Shown piece after piece: positions 7,632 through 15,848 of a stretch of 64,000 nt of DNA. Location: NCBI GenBank assembly GCA_019637355.1, contig JAHBVT010000001.1:558001-622000 (forward strand), written 5' to 3'. Under the pieces are notes generated by a model, which ran no database searches, had not been told where the DNA came from, and saw nothing but the letters and a program-made list of their open reading frames with translations. Made by a program: the position numbers and the translations under genes. This stretch comes from Gemmatimonadaceae bacterium (GTDB taxonomy: Bacteria > Gemmatimonadota > Gemmatimonadetes > Gemmatimonadales > Gemmatimonadaceae). Positions within the stretch are counted from its first letter, which is position 1, and every line of letters begins with the position of its first letter.

Positions 7632-8387
7632 ATGACGACAGCGCTCGACCACGAGGCGCGCGAGGCTGACGCCGCCGCCGAGGGCGCGTCGGTGCAGGGG
7701 AAGCGCACCTATGTGCAGCGGATCTTCTCCGAGATCGCGCCGCGCTATGACCTGCTGAACCGCCTGCTTTCGTTGGGCATCGACCGCCGCTGGCGGAAGG
7801 TCGCGCTCAAGCGCCTGTCGTGGACGCAGTCTCCCCAGGGCGTGTATCTCGATCTCTGTGCGGGAACGCTGGACGTGGGCACCGAATTGTCCAAGCGCGA
7901 GGGCTTCGAGGGCAAGATCGTCGGGGCGGACTTCGCACAGCCGATGCTTGCGGCCGGCCTGGGCAAGGCGCCGGCGGACGTGCTCGTGCCAGTCGTGGCG
8001 GACGCGATGGCGCTGCCGTTTCGCAACGACGCGTTCGACGGCGGCATCGTGGCGTTCGGCATCCGCAACGTCGCCGATCTCGGCGCCGGCCTGCGCGAGG
8101 TGCATCGGGTGCTCAAGCCCGGCGCGCGCTTCGTGATCCTCGAGTTCTCGACGCCGCGCGTGCCGTTGGTGCGCGCGCTGTACCTGTTCTACTTCCACCG
8201 CATCCTGCCGTTGATCGGGCGCCTCATCTCCGGTCACCGCACGGCCTACACCTACCTGCCGCGCTCGGTCGCCAACTTTCCGGAGACTAAGGCGCTGGCG
8301 GCGAGAATGACCGAGGCCGGATTCCGTGACGTGCGCTTCGAGACGCTGACCTTCGGCATCTCCGCCGTGCACGTCGGCACCAAGTAA
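7632..8387 (+). CDS. ubiE: Demethylmenaquinone methyltransferase (UbiE/MenG)
   Basis: S-adenosylmethionine-dependent C-methyltransferase of 251 aa, catalysing the last step of menaquinone synthesis. Family marks are FSEIAPRYDLLNRLLSLGID near residue 40, the SAM-binding block YLDLCAGTLDVG, GADFAQPML, the FGIRNV motif and YLPRSV near the C-terminus. It is the first gene of a cluster with UbiD, a UbiA-family prenyltransferase and UbiX, which supports a menaquinone rather than ubiquinone role. The ATG lies 52 bases from the divergent sigma factor start; ubiD follows after 18 bases. Confidence 0.93.
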   Translation: MTTALDHEAREADAAAEGASVQGKRTYVQRIFSEIAPRYDLLNRLLSLGIDRRWRKVALKRLSWTQSPQGVYLDLCAGTLDVGTELSKREGFEGKIVGADFAQPMLAAGLGKAPADVLVPVVADAMALPFRNDAFDGGIVAFGIRNVADLGAGLREVHRVLKPGARFVILEFSTPRVPLVRALYLFYFHRILPLIGRLISGHRTAYTYLPRSVANFPETKALAARMTEAGFRDVRFETLTFGISAVHVGTK

Positions 8388-8405
8388 GCCTTCCGCCCCC
8401 CAGCC

Positions 8406-9893
8406 GTGACCCAGACGCTCGATACCCTGCAGGAGTTCATCGCCGCCATCGAGGCCCGCGGCGAGCTCGTGCGCATCACGCGGCCGGTGAGCGTGCACCT
8501 CGAGATGTGCGAGATCGCCGACCGCACGATGAAGCTGCCCGGCGGCGGCCCGGCGCTGCTGTTCGAGAAGCCCATCCTGCGTGATGGATCGGCCTCGCAG
8601 TTCCCGGTGGCCATCAATCTGTTCGGGTCGATGTCGCGGATGGCGCTTGCCTTGGGTGTGGAGCGGCTCGACGAGCACGGCGACCGCATCACCAAGCTGA
8701 TGGACCTGAAGGTGCCCGAGGGCTTCCTCGGGAAGCTGCAGTTGCTGCCGCGGCTCTTGGAGATTGCCAAGTTCCCGCCGCGGATGGCCTCCGGCACGCC
8801 GGCTTGCCAGGAAATCGTCTGGAAGGGTGACGACATCGACCTCGACAAGTTGCCGGTGCTGACGACCTGGCCGGAGGACGGCGGCCCCTTCCTCACGATG
8901 ACGGCGGTTGTGAGCAAGGACCCGAAGCGCGGCATCCGCAACGTCGGGATGTACCGCGTGCAGCAGATGGGCAAGCAGCACGTCGCGATGCATTGGCAGC
9001 GGCACAAGACTGGCGCCGAGCATTGGCGGCAGATGGCGGAGAAGGGCGAGAAGATGCCGGTGTGCATCATCATCGGCTCGGACCCGGCGTCGATGTACTC
9101 GGCCAGCGCGCCGCTGCCGCCCAACGTGGATGAGTTCATCTTCGCGGGCTTCCTGCGCAAGGCGCCGGTGAGGCTGACGAAGGCGCTCACCTGCGATCTC
9201 GAAGTGCCGGCCGATGCAGAGATCGTCATCGAGGGCTACATCGACCCGCGCGAGGAGCTGGTGGTGGAGGGGCCCTTCGGCGACCACACGGGCTACTACT
9301 CCGAGGCGGACCTGTATCCGCGTGTGCACGTGACCGCGGTGACGATGCGGAAGAACGCGGTGTACTCGGCGACCATCGTCGGGCGCCCACCGATGGAGGA
9401 CTATTACCTCGGGCACGCCACGGAGCGGATCTTCCTGCCGCTGCTCAAGCTCACGACGCCGGAAATCGTGGACTACCATATGCCAGCCGAGGGAGTGTTC
9501 CACAACCTTGTGCTGGTGAGCATCAAGAAGCAGTACCCGGGCCACGCCTACAAGACGATGAACGCGCTCTGGGGCGCGGGCTTGATGTCGCTGGCCAAGG
9601 TGATCGTCGTGGTGGACGACTGGGTGGATGTGCGCAATCCGCAGGAGGCCTGGTGGGTGGCGCTCAACAACATCGACCCCGAGCGCGACACGCGCTTCAC
9701 GATGGGGCCGGTGGACGTGCTCGACCACGCGAGTCGCGCGTTCACCTATGGCTCGAAGATGGGCATCGACGGCACCAAGAAGTGGCCCGAGGAAGGCTTC
9801 ACGCGGAACTGGCCGACGGTGATCGAGATGGACGCCGAAACCAAGGCCAAGGTGGACGGCTACTGGGCGTCGTTGGGGATCGAGAAGCCGTGA
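8406..9893 (+). CDS. ubiD: UbiD-family prenylated-FMN decarboxylase
   Basis: A 495-aa decarboxylase that needs the prenylated FMN made by UbiX. Conserved segments include FEKPILRDG, the central LPVLTTWPEDGGPFLT, MHWQRHKTGAEHW, and EELVVEGPFGDHTGYYS with catalytic acidic residues, plus PPMEDYYLGHATERIF. In a menaquinone context the likely substrate is a prenylated naphthoate (MqnL role in the futalosine route) or an equivalent intermediate; the sequence alone does not decide. GTG start. Its stop overlaps the GTG of the prenyltransferase gene. Confidence 0.93.
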   Translation: MTQTLDTLQEFIAAIEARGELVRITRPVSVHLEMCEIADRTMKLPGGGPALLFEKPILRDGSASQFPVAINLFGSMSRMALALGVERLDEHGDRITKLMDLKVPEGFLGKLQLLPRLLEIAKFPPRMASGTPACQEIVWKGDDIDLDKLPVLTTWPEDGGPFLTMTAVVSKDPKRGIRNVGMYRVQQMGKQHVAMHWQRHKTGAEHWRQMAEKGEKMPVCIIIGSDPASMYSASAPLPPNVDEFIFAGFLRKAPVRLTKALTCDLEVPADAEIVIEGYIDPREELVVEGPFGDHTGYYSEADLYPRVHVTAVTMRKNAVYSATIVGRPPMEDYYLGHATERIFLPLLKLTTPEIVDYHMPAEGVFHNLVLVSIKKQYPGHAYKTMNALWGAGLMSLAKVIVVVDDWVDVRNPQEAWWVALNNIDPERDTRFTMGPVDVLDHASRAFTYGSKMGIDGTKKWPEEGFTRNWPTVIEMDAETKAKVDGYWASLGIEKP

Positions 9894-10813
9894 GCACGAC
9901 GGCCACGCATCCAGGCGGCGGCCGCGAGGGGCAAACCTTCGCGGGCGAGGGGCGCATCGCGCGCTGGATGAGCTTCGTGAAGCTGCCGCACACCGTGTTC
10001 GCGCTGCCGTTCGCGCTGGTGGGCGTGACGATCGCGTCGCTGGAGTGGGAGATCACCTGGGCGATGCTTGGGTGGGTGGTGCTGGCGTTTACGGCGGCGC
10101 GATGGGTGGCGATGGCGGTGAATCGCATCGTGGACCGCGAGTTCGACGCGCGGAACCCCCGCACCGCGCAGCGCGAGATCCCGCGGGGCGCTATCCACGT
10201 GCGCGACGCCTGGATTACGGTGGCGGTGGCCGCGGCGCTGTTCGTGTGGGCGTCGGCGCAGCTCAATCCGCTGTGCCTGTACCTCTCACCGCTGGCCTTG
10301 GCCTGGGTGTGCTTCTACTCGTTCACCAAGCGCTTCACGCGTTACGCACACCTCGTGCTCGGCTTGGGTCTCGCGATTGCGCCCGTGGGCGGCTACCTCG
10401 CCATCACGGGCGTGTGGAGCGAGCCCTGGTGGTTGCTCATCGCCATCACGGTGGCCGTGATGACCTGGAGCGCCGGGTTTGACGTGCTGTATGCATTGCC
10501 CGATGTGGAGTTCGACCGCGCGCAGGGGCTGCATTCGATTCCGTCGGCCGTCGGGGTGCCTCGGGCCCTTCAGATCGCCCGGGCGATGCACGCCGTCACC
10601 GTGCTGGCGCTGGGTGCCACGGTGTGGGCCTCCGGGCTGGGCTGGTTGGCGTGGGCCGGTGTCTCGGTGGTCGGCGTGTTGCTCGCCTACGAGCACTCAC
10701 TGGTGCACAGCGACGACCTCAGCAAGCTCGACGCCGCGTTCTTCACGATGAACGGCGTGATCTCGATGAGCTTCTTTGCGTTCGTGCTGGCGGACCGGAT
10801 GTTCCTGCGATGA
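9890..10813 (+). CDS. UbiA-family prenyltransferase, MqnP-like
   Basis: Integral membrane aromatic prenyltransferase of 307 aa with about eight membrane segments. The first Asp-rich motif is NRIVDREFD (residues 78-86) followed by ARNPRTAQREIPRG, and the second is DVEFDRAQGLHSIP. The GLHSIP pattern is typical of UbiA relatives that sit with UbiD/UbiX in futalosine-pathway genomes and are annotated MqnP. It would join a polyprenyl chain to a naphthoate at the inner membrane. The GTG start overlaps the ubiD stop; the gene also ends in an ATGA overlap with ubiX. Assignment to MqnP rather than UbiA or MenA is inference from motifs and context. Confidence 0.88.
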   Translation: MSTTATHPGGGREGQTFAGEGRIARWMSFVKLPHTVFALPFALVGVTIASLEWEITWAMLGWVVLAFTAARWVAMAVNRIVDREFDARNPRTAQREIPRGAIHVRDAWITVAVAAALFVWASAQLNPLCLYLSPLALAWVCFYSFTKRFTRYAHLVLGLGLAIAPVGGYLAITGVWSEPWWLLIAITVAVMTWSAGFDVLYALPDVEFDRAQGLHSIPSAVGVPRALQIARAMHAVTVLALGATVWASGLGWLAWAGVSVVGVLLAYEHSLVHSDDLSKLDAAFFTMNGVISMSFFAFVLADRMFLR

Positions 10814-11427
10814 CGCGGCCACTCGTGAGCGACGCGCCGTTGGTGATGGCGATTACCGGCGCGAGCGGGGCGCCGTACGGCATCCGGCTGCTCGAGCAGT
10901 TGCTCGTCGCCGAGCGGCGGGTGAGTCTCATCGTGAGTTCGCACGGGTTCCGTTTGTTGCGCACGGAGAGCGAAGTCGGCGACTTGGCTGGCCTGCGTGC
11001 GGCGGTGGGCGCGTCTCGATTCGACAAGCTCGTCACCGTGTATGACGATGGCGATCGCGGTGCGGCGCCGGCGTCGGGTTCGTCGCTCGCGGGCGGGATG
11101 GTGATCTGCCCCTGCTCGATGGGGACGTTGGCAAGCATCGCGGCGGGGACGTCGCGCTCGCTGGTGGAGCGCGCGGCGGATGTGGCGCTTAAGGAGCGGC
11201 GGCCGTTGTTGATGGTGACACGCGAGACGCCGCTGTCGCTGATCCACATCGAGAATATGCGGCGCGTGACGCTGGCGGGGGCGACGGTGATGCCGGCGGC
11301 GCCGGGGTTCTACAATCGACCGACGACGATTGACGAGATGGTGGATTTCATCGTGGCGCGGGTGCTGGACCATCTTGGCGTGCCGAACACGCTGGCCCCG
11401 CGGTGGGGCGAACCCGCCGGCGACTGA
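10810..11427 (+). CDS. ubiX: UbiX flavin prenyltransferase
   Basis: Makes prenylated FMN, the cofactor of the UbiD decarboxylase two genes upstream. The 205-aa flavoprotein shows the N-terminal FMN motif AITGASGAPYGIRLLEQL, the block VICPCSMGTLASIAAGTSRS, LKERRPLLMVTRETPLS and the C-terminal MPAAPGFYNRPTTIDEMVDF. ATG overlaps the prenyltransferase stop (ATGA). A 10-base gap leads to the phosphoesterase gene. Confidence 0.94.
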   Translation: MTRPLVSDAPLVMAITGASGAPYGIRLLEQLLVAERRVSLIVSSHGFRLLRTESEVGDLAGLRAAVGASRFDKLVTVYDDGDRGAAPASGSSLAGGMVICPCSMGTLASIAAGTSRSLVERAADVALKERRPLLMVTRETPLSLIHIENMRRVTLAGATVMPAAPGFYNRPTTIDEMVDFIVARVLDHLGVPNTLAPRWGEPAGD

Positions 11428-11437
11428 GGCTGAGGCG

Positions 11438-11917
11438 GTGGCCGACGCGATTCGCATCGGGCTGATTTCCGATACGCACGGCCTGCTGCGCCCGCAGGTG
11501 CACGAGGTTTTCGCCGGCGTCGATCGCATCCTCCACGCCGGCGACGTGTGCAGCGACACGATCCTGACCGAACTCGGCTTGATCGCGCCGACGCAGGCCG
11601 TGTTCGGCAACTGCGACGACCCTTGGGATCCGTCGTTGCGCGAGGCGCTGGACGTGGACGTCGGCGGCCTGCGCATTCACGTGCAGCACGGGCACGAGTT
11701 GGGGCGGCCGAAGCCGGCGCGGGTGGCGGCCGCCTACGATGCCGACGTCTGCGTGTATGGACACACGCACCAGCAGGTGATCGAGCGCGTGGACGGGCGC
11801 CTCATCGTGAATCCCGGTGCCGCGGGGCCGCGGCGCTTCGATTTGAGGCCTTGCGTGGCGATCCTGACAATTGCGGACGGCGTCGCCGACGCGACGCTGG
11901 TCGAGCTCGAGGGCTAG
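11438..11917 (+). CDS. YfcE/MJ0936-type metallophosphoesterase (159 aa)
   Basis: Small calcineurin-like phosphodiesterase. All metal-binding motifs are present: D12-T-H14, G-D36 in HAGDVC, GNCD at 57-60, H84-G-H86 and GHTH with H109 and H111. Length and motifs match the YfcE family of manganese phosphodiesterases. A GTG start 10 bases after ubiX is chosen because the domain begins at once; the open frame before it is the ubiX 3' end in another frame. The TAG stop overlaps the TAG of the convergent response regulator gene by three bases. Confidence 0.9.
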   Translation: MADAIRIGLISDTHGLLRPQVHEVFAGVDRILHAGDVCSDTILTELGLIAPTQAVFGNCDDPWDPSLREALDVDVGGLRIHVQHGHELGRPKPARVAAAYDADVCVYGHTHQQVIERVDGRLIVNPGAAGPRRFDLRPCVAILTIADGVADATLVELEG

Positions 11918-12291
11918 CGCGCCTTCGGCGGCGGGCCGAAGGCCTCGACCGCATCAATGAACGTGTCGGGGTTGATCGGCTTGGCGAGGAAGGCTGCGGC
12001 GCCGAGCATCCGCACGCGGTTCTGCATCGCCGCATCGGTGGTGGCGCTGACGATGAGCACTGGAATCAGTGCGGACTTGGCCGACTGCTTGAGCTTGGCG
12101 AGCGTGGTCGCACCGTCGCCGGCGGGCATCTGCAAGTCGAGCACGATGAGGTCAGGCGCGGGCGCGCGCATCGCGGCCATCAGGGCGCTGGCGCCGTCGT
12201 AGGCGGGGAAGGCCTGATGGCCCGCAGCCATCAGCATCTGGCAGGCGAGCTGGGAAAACTGCCGGTCGTCGTCGGCGACAAGGATGCGCAT
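11914..12291 (-). CDS. Stand-alone response regulator receiver protein
   Basis: CheY-like single receiver domain of 125 aa with no output domain. Acidic pocket at Asp7-Asp9, phospho-acceptor Asp52 in IVLDLQMP, Ser82 in IVSATT and Lys104 in FLAKPIN. It would relay phosphate from an unlinked histidine kinase; no kinase is in the window. ATG at 12291 begins the domain directly. A GTG at 12333, four bases after the stop of the upstream gene, would add 14 residues (MRLAACAPQAELPR) and remains possible through coupling. Confidence 0.88.
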   Translation of the reverse strand: MRILVADDDRQFSQLACQMLMAAGHQAFPAYDGASALMAAMRAPAPDLIVLDLQMPAGDGATTLAKLKQSAKSALIPVLIVSATTDAAMQNRVRMLGAAAFLAKPINPDTFIDAVEAFGPPPKAR

Positions 12292-12336
12292 CCGGGGAAG
12301 TTCGGCCTGCGGAGCGCAGGCCGCAAGCCGCACGGA

Positions 12337-12873
12337 TCAGCGCGGCGGGCCGCTGCGGCGCAGGTGCATCTCAAGGGTCCGCTGCGGCGGAGCCCCCGCG
12401 CGTTCGTAGTAGCCGACCTCGTGCCAGGTCGAATCGGTGAGCGCAATCACGTACCGCACGCGCCCGCCGGCCACGGGGAAGCCCCAGATTACGGTGTCCG
12501 GCTTCAGCTCGATGTCTGGCTCGAGGGAGTTGCCATCCCGATGCGTACGCATCCGCACCTTGCCGGCTTGGGGGTCGAACCAAATCGTCGCCGCCGCTTC
12601 GAAGACGATGGCATCGCTGCGCGGATCGCGACCGGTGCCGCGGATCTGGATGATGCTGCCGCGCGCGCCGAAGACGATATCTTCGTGTTGGCGCACGGAA
12701 ATCGGCTCGCCGGGGCCCTCCCAGGCGCGGGCGTCACCTATCCACTGCCCGACGATGCGCTGGATGGGCGCGAGCGCCTCCTGTGAGCGGCGCGTGAGCG
12801 CGGCGGAGTCAGGGGCCTGTGCGTGGAGCGGGGCAGCAGCGACGACGAGCAGGATTGCGAGGCGGTACGGCAC
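12337..12873 (-). CDS. Exported protein of unknown function (178 aa)
   Basis: I do not recognise a named family with confidence. A signal peptide (PYRLAILLVVAAAPLHAQA) cleaves near residue 20. The rest is beta-rich: IVGQWIGDARAW, ARGSIIQIRGTG and AAATIWFDPQAGKVRMRT, and a pattern like DUF1579 or THAP4-type lipocalin-like barrels that measure small ligands. The GTG at 12873 is preferred because GGAG lies 9 bases before it and the signal peptide starts there; a TTG at 12891 would add six residues. It probably shares a transcript with the receiver protein downstream. Confidence 0.65.
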   Translation of the reverse strand: MPYRLAILLVVAAAPLHAQAPDSAALTRRSQEALAPIQRIVGQWIGDARAWEGPGEPISVRQHEDIVFGARGSIIQIRGTGRDPRSDAIVFEAAATIWFDPQAGKVRMRTHRDGNSLEPDIELKPDTVIWGFPVAGGRVRYVIALTDSTWHEVGYYERAGAPPQRTLEMHLRRSGPPR

Positions 12874-12962
12874 GGCAGCACTCCGAGGCAAGAGTCATCG
12901 TGATGGTCGCCAGAATCTGTGCGCCGGTACGCGTCGACGCTTGAACGAACGCGACATCGCGC

Positions 12963-13748
12963 TCACGGTCGCACGTTGCGATGCTCGATGGCGTGGAGGC
13001 GCTCGGCGACGTCGGTGGGCGCGAGACCCACCATCGCGCGGAACTCGCGTGCGAGATGCGCGTGGTCGGCGTATCCGGACTCCGCCGCGATGGCGGACCA
13101 TCCAGCGTCGTTGCCCATCCGCAGGGCGATGGACTCACGCAAGCGGCGGATGCGCGCCCACTCGCGGAGTGTCAGGCCGGTCGCAGCCACGAAGCGCCGC
13201 TGCAGTTGTCGCAGTCCGAGGCCGGCTTCTGCGGCCACGTCGGCCATCGTGACGTCGCCGCGGCTCCGGACGATGCTCAGCAGGGCACGGCGCACGCCGG
13301 CATCCGGCGTGGTCCACTGCGGCTGTCGCGCGAGGAGGGCGGCATCGAGCGCGGCGGTCACTCGCCCAGGCTCGAGCAGTGCAACCGCATCGAGCAACGA
13401 CGCGGCCCAGGCGACGATGGCTGGATCGGCGGGCCCCACGCGGTCACGCAGGGCCGGCGCGGTGAAGCCGAGCACGGTGGCGCTGGAGTCGGGCCAGAGG
13501 CGAAACCCCCACATCTCGCTGTGCGGACGCAGCGGCGGTTGCATCGCGGTCACGCGCGGGCCGGTCCAGAGAATGCGCGGCCCGGGCAACGGCGTGGCAA
13601 GCACTGCGATGGAGGTGCAACCGTCCGGCCATACGGTGAAGGGCGCGGCGTCCGCGGCGATGTCGTCCACCGAGAACCGCCAGTAGTTGAGGACCCACGT
13701 CCGCAGGGCGGGCGCGACAGGAAACTCCTCGTAGCGCTGCGACGCCAT
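12963..13748 (-). CDS. AraC-family transcriptional regulator (261 aa)
   Basis: Two helix-turn-helix motifs fill the C-terminal 100 residues: DVTMADVAAEAGLGLRQLQR then AGWSAIAAESGYADHAHLAR, followed by the FRAMVGLAPT segment typical of AraC/XylS proteins. The N-terminal half (about residues 1-140) resembles the DUF6597 region of one-component AraC regulators with WPDGCTSIAV. ATG at 13748 shares a base with the stop of the upstream UvrC-like gene (TGATG), so it may be co-transcribed with the repair genes. Ligand and targets are unknown. Confidence 0.88.
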   Translation of the reverse strand: MASQRYEEFPVAPALRTWVLNYWRFSVDDIAADAAPFTVWPDGCTSIAVLATPLPGPRILWTGPRVTAMQPPLRPHSEMWGFRLWPDSSATVLGFTAPALRDRVGPADPAIVAWAASLLDAVALLEPGRVTAALDAALLARQPQWTTPDAGVRRALLSIVRSRGDVTMADVAAEAGLGLRQLQRRFVAATGLTLREWARIRRLRESIALRMGNDAGWSAIAAESGYADHAHLAREFRAMVGLAPTDVAERLHAIEHRNVRP

Positions 13749-14890
13749 CAGGCGCTCCGCGCCGCGGCTGCGGTGATCGCGCCCAGCGGCAGTGTGCGCT
13801 CGAACTCCGCGGCATACTTCCGGAACCACCCGGCGACGAGCAACACTTCGTCGACTTCGTGGCCCGGCACGGTCTGCGCCTGCCGTTGGCTGCGTGCCCC
13901 GGGCACTTCGAGCGCCTTCGCCTCGAGCGCGGCCTGCTCGGCTGGCGTGCGCGGCGCCGGGCCTTCGGCGCGCACGACCCCGCGCTTGATCACGTATGCA
14001 CGATCGTCGCCCTTCACCCCGGGCACCACGTAGGTGAAGCTCAGCGACTCGAGCGCGAAGCGCAGGCGCGCGAACTGCTCGCGAAGCGACTCGAGGCGCT
14101 GGAGCTTGTCGCGCCAGAAGGCGGCGCGTTCGAAATCGAGCGCATCGCTGGCCTGTTCCATCCGGCCGCGCAGGAGGGTGACCGGCGCATCCTCGCGGCC
14201 CTCAAGGAATCCGCGTGCGGCGGCGAAGGCGGCGTCGTAGTCGGCGACGCGCACGGCGCCAACGCAAGGGCCGAGGCAGCGGCCGATCTCGTAGCGGATG
14301 CAGCCCGGTGTGCGCGAGGGGAGGTCGAGAAGGTCGGGTTGGTCCGCGAAGACCATCGGCGTATCGAGCGCACAGTCGCGCAGGCCGAGTGCGTCGTTGA
14401 GTTCGCGGATGGCCTCGGCGAGCTGCACGGCGCCGCGGAAGGGGCCGAAGTAGGTGCCGTGCTCGTCGGTGCCGGCTCCGCGCACGACGTGCAGGCGCGG
14501 GGCGGGGCCACGCGAGATGCGCACGAAGGCGTGGTACCGCGCGTCGCGCTTCATCGCGACGTTGTAACGCGGGCGCAGTTGCTTGATGAGCCGCAGCTCG
14601 CGCAACAGCGCCGCGAACTCGCTGGGCAGCGGCTCCCACTCCAGCGTGGCGGCTTCGCGCAGGATGCGCGCGCCTTTGTCACGCGGGAACTTGGCGCGGA
14701 AGTAGCTGAGCAGGCGGGTGCGCAGCGCCTTGGACTTGCCGACGTAGATGACTTCGCCCTCGGTCGAGGTCATCCGGTACACCCCGGGGACGTCGCGCGC
14801 GGTGTCCTTCACGAGCGCGAGCATATTGTCGATCCGCATCTCGACGTCCTTGGGCGGCGCGAGCGGGCCGCGGCGGCGACGGCGACTCAC
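13748..14890 (-). CDS. UvrC-like GIY-YIG nuclease lacking the C-terminal half
   Basis: A 380-aa protein matching the N-terminal part of excinuclease subunit UvrC. It has the GIY-YIG domain (GVY at 36-38, YVG at 49-51, Arg58, then EFAALLRELRLIKQLRP), the four-cysteine cluster motif ending in GCIRYEIGRCLGPC, and a UVR/UvrB-binding motif (MEQASDALDFERAAFWRDKL). The RNase H-like endonuclease and helix-hairpin-helix domains that complete UvrC (about 600 aa) are absent; the C-terminal 100 residues are different. It is closer to Cho-type nucleases, though those usually lack the UVR motif. The GTG start overlaps the Fpg stop, so it is coupled to base-excision repair. Confidence 0.85.
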   Translation of the reverse strand: MSRRRRRGPLAPPKDVEMRIDNMLALVKDTARDVPGVYRMTSTEGEVIYVGKSKALRTRLLSYFRAKFPRDKGARILREAATLEWEPLPSEFAALLRELRLIKQLRPRYNVAMKRDARYHAFVRISRGPAPRLHVVRGAGTDEHGTYFGPFRGAVQLAEAIRELNDALGLRDCALDTPMVFADQPDLLDLPSRTPGCIRYEIGRCLGPCVGAVRVADYDAAFAAARGFLEGREDAPVTLLRGRMEQASDALDFERAAFWRDKLQRLESLREQFARLRFALESLSFTYVVPGVKGDDRAYVIKRGVVRAEGPAPRTPAEQAALEAKALEVPGARSQRQAQTVPGHEVDEVLLVAGWFRKYAAEFERTLPLGAITAAAARSA

Positions 14891-15798
14891 TTCTGGCAAC
14901 TCCGGCACCAGACGGTCGAGCGTCCCTCGAGCTTGTGCGTCTCTTGTAGGGTGGCACCGCAGCGCACGCAGGCCTCGCCGCCGCGGCCGTACACCTTGAG
15001 CTCCTTGGCGTAGCCGCCGCGTCCGCCGTAGGCGTCCTGGAAGTCGCGGAAGGTCGTGCCGCGAAGTGCTATGCTCGCCCTGAGGATCTCGCGCAGGGAT
15101 TCGAGCAGCCCGGCGGCCGCGGCGCGCGTGATGGCACTGGCGCGCCGCGACGGGCGGATGCCGGCGCGCCACAGGGCCTCGTTGGCGTAGATGTTGCCCA
15201 CGCCGGCCAATCGCTTCTGGTCCATCAACACGGATTTCACGGCGCGGCTCGACCCCCGAAGGATTCCCGAAAATCGCTCCGGGGTGAGGGCTGGGTCAAG
15301 CGGCTCGGGTCCGAGGCTCGCGTCCCAGGCGGCGTAGCGCCCGTCGGGCATCAGTTCGAGCGTCCCCAGGCGACGCACGTCCACGTACTCGAGCAGGCGC
15401 GCGTCCGAGAGACGGAACTGGACGCAGCAGTAGGGCAGAGGCGGGGGCGGGGCGTTCGCGGGTCGCTGCGGCGTCGACGCCACGTTGATCGCACTCTCGG
15501 GCCCCGATGTCGCCCGTGCGGTGTCCGCGGCATCCCCTGCGCCGCGCAGGAGCAGTGCGCCCGTGAAGCGCGGCGTCACAACGATGCGAGCAGCGCCATC
15601 GAGTGCGATCACGATGGACTTGGCCCGCCGCGACACGCCGAGTATCGGGCGCGTGATGCGGCGCATCGCGTCCGGGGTGATCGGTCGCAGGCCGCGGACG
15701 ACATCGCCGCGGAGGACGGTGATCGTACGGATCCGCGCGCCGCGCAACGCGGCGTCGAGGTCGCGGGCAATCGTTTCGGTTTCGGGAAGTTCAGGCAT
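14887..15798 (-). CDS. mutM: Formamidopyrimidine-DNA glycosylase (Fpg/MutM)
   Basis: Removes oxidised purines such as 8-oxoguanine and nicks the strand. The 303-aa protein starts MPELPETETIARDL with catalytic Pro2 and Glu3, has Lys60, the H2TH block containing GNIYANEALWRAGIRPSRRA, and a C-terminal zinc finger with Cys277, Cys280, Cys298 and Cys301. It is about 30 residues longer than usual because of a low-complexity insertion (residues 86-122, rich in Ala and Pro, with NAPPPPLPY). The segment usually reading HLGMTG is TPRFTG, with Phe for the void-filling Met. It overlaps the UvrC-like gene. Confidence 0.93.
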   Translation of the reverse strand: MPELPETETIARDLDAALRGARIRTITVLRGDVVRGLRPITPDAMRRITRPILGVSRRAKSIVIALDGAARIVVTPRFTGALLLRGAGDAADTARATSGPESAINVASTPQRPANAPPPPLPYCCVQFRLSDARLLEYVDVRRLGTLELMPDGRYAAWDASLGPEPLDPALTPERFSGILRGSSRAVKSVLMDQKRLAGVGNIYANEALWRAGIRPSRRASAITRAAAAGLLESLREILRASIALRGTTFRDFQDAYGGRGGYAKELKVYGRGGEACVRCGATLQETHKLEGRSTVWCRSCQK

Positions 15799-15848
15799 CG
15801 GGCGTCCTCAGGCGTCGCGCCCAGCGAATCGCTGCGCTCGACCTGCGG

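Noticed and set aside
7551-9728. A 725-codon open frame on the minus strand opposite ubiE and ubiD
   Set aside because: It has Arg/His-rich, low-hydrophobic shadow composition and lies wholly opposite two clear enzymes. High GC content leaves the antisense frame open.
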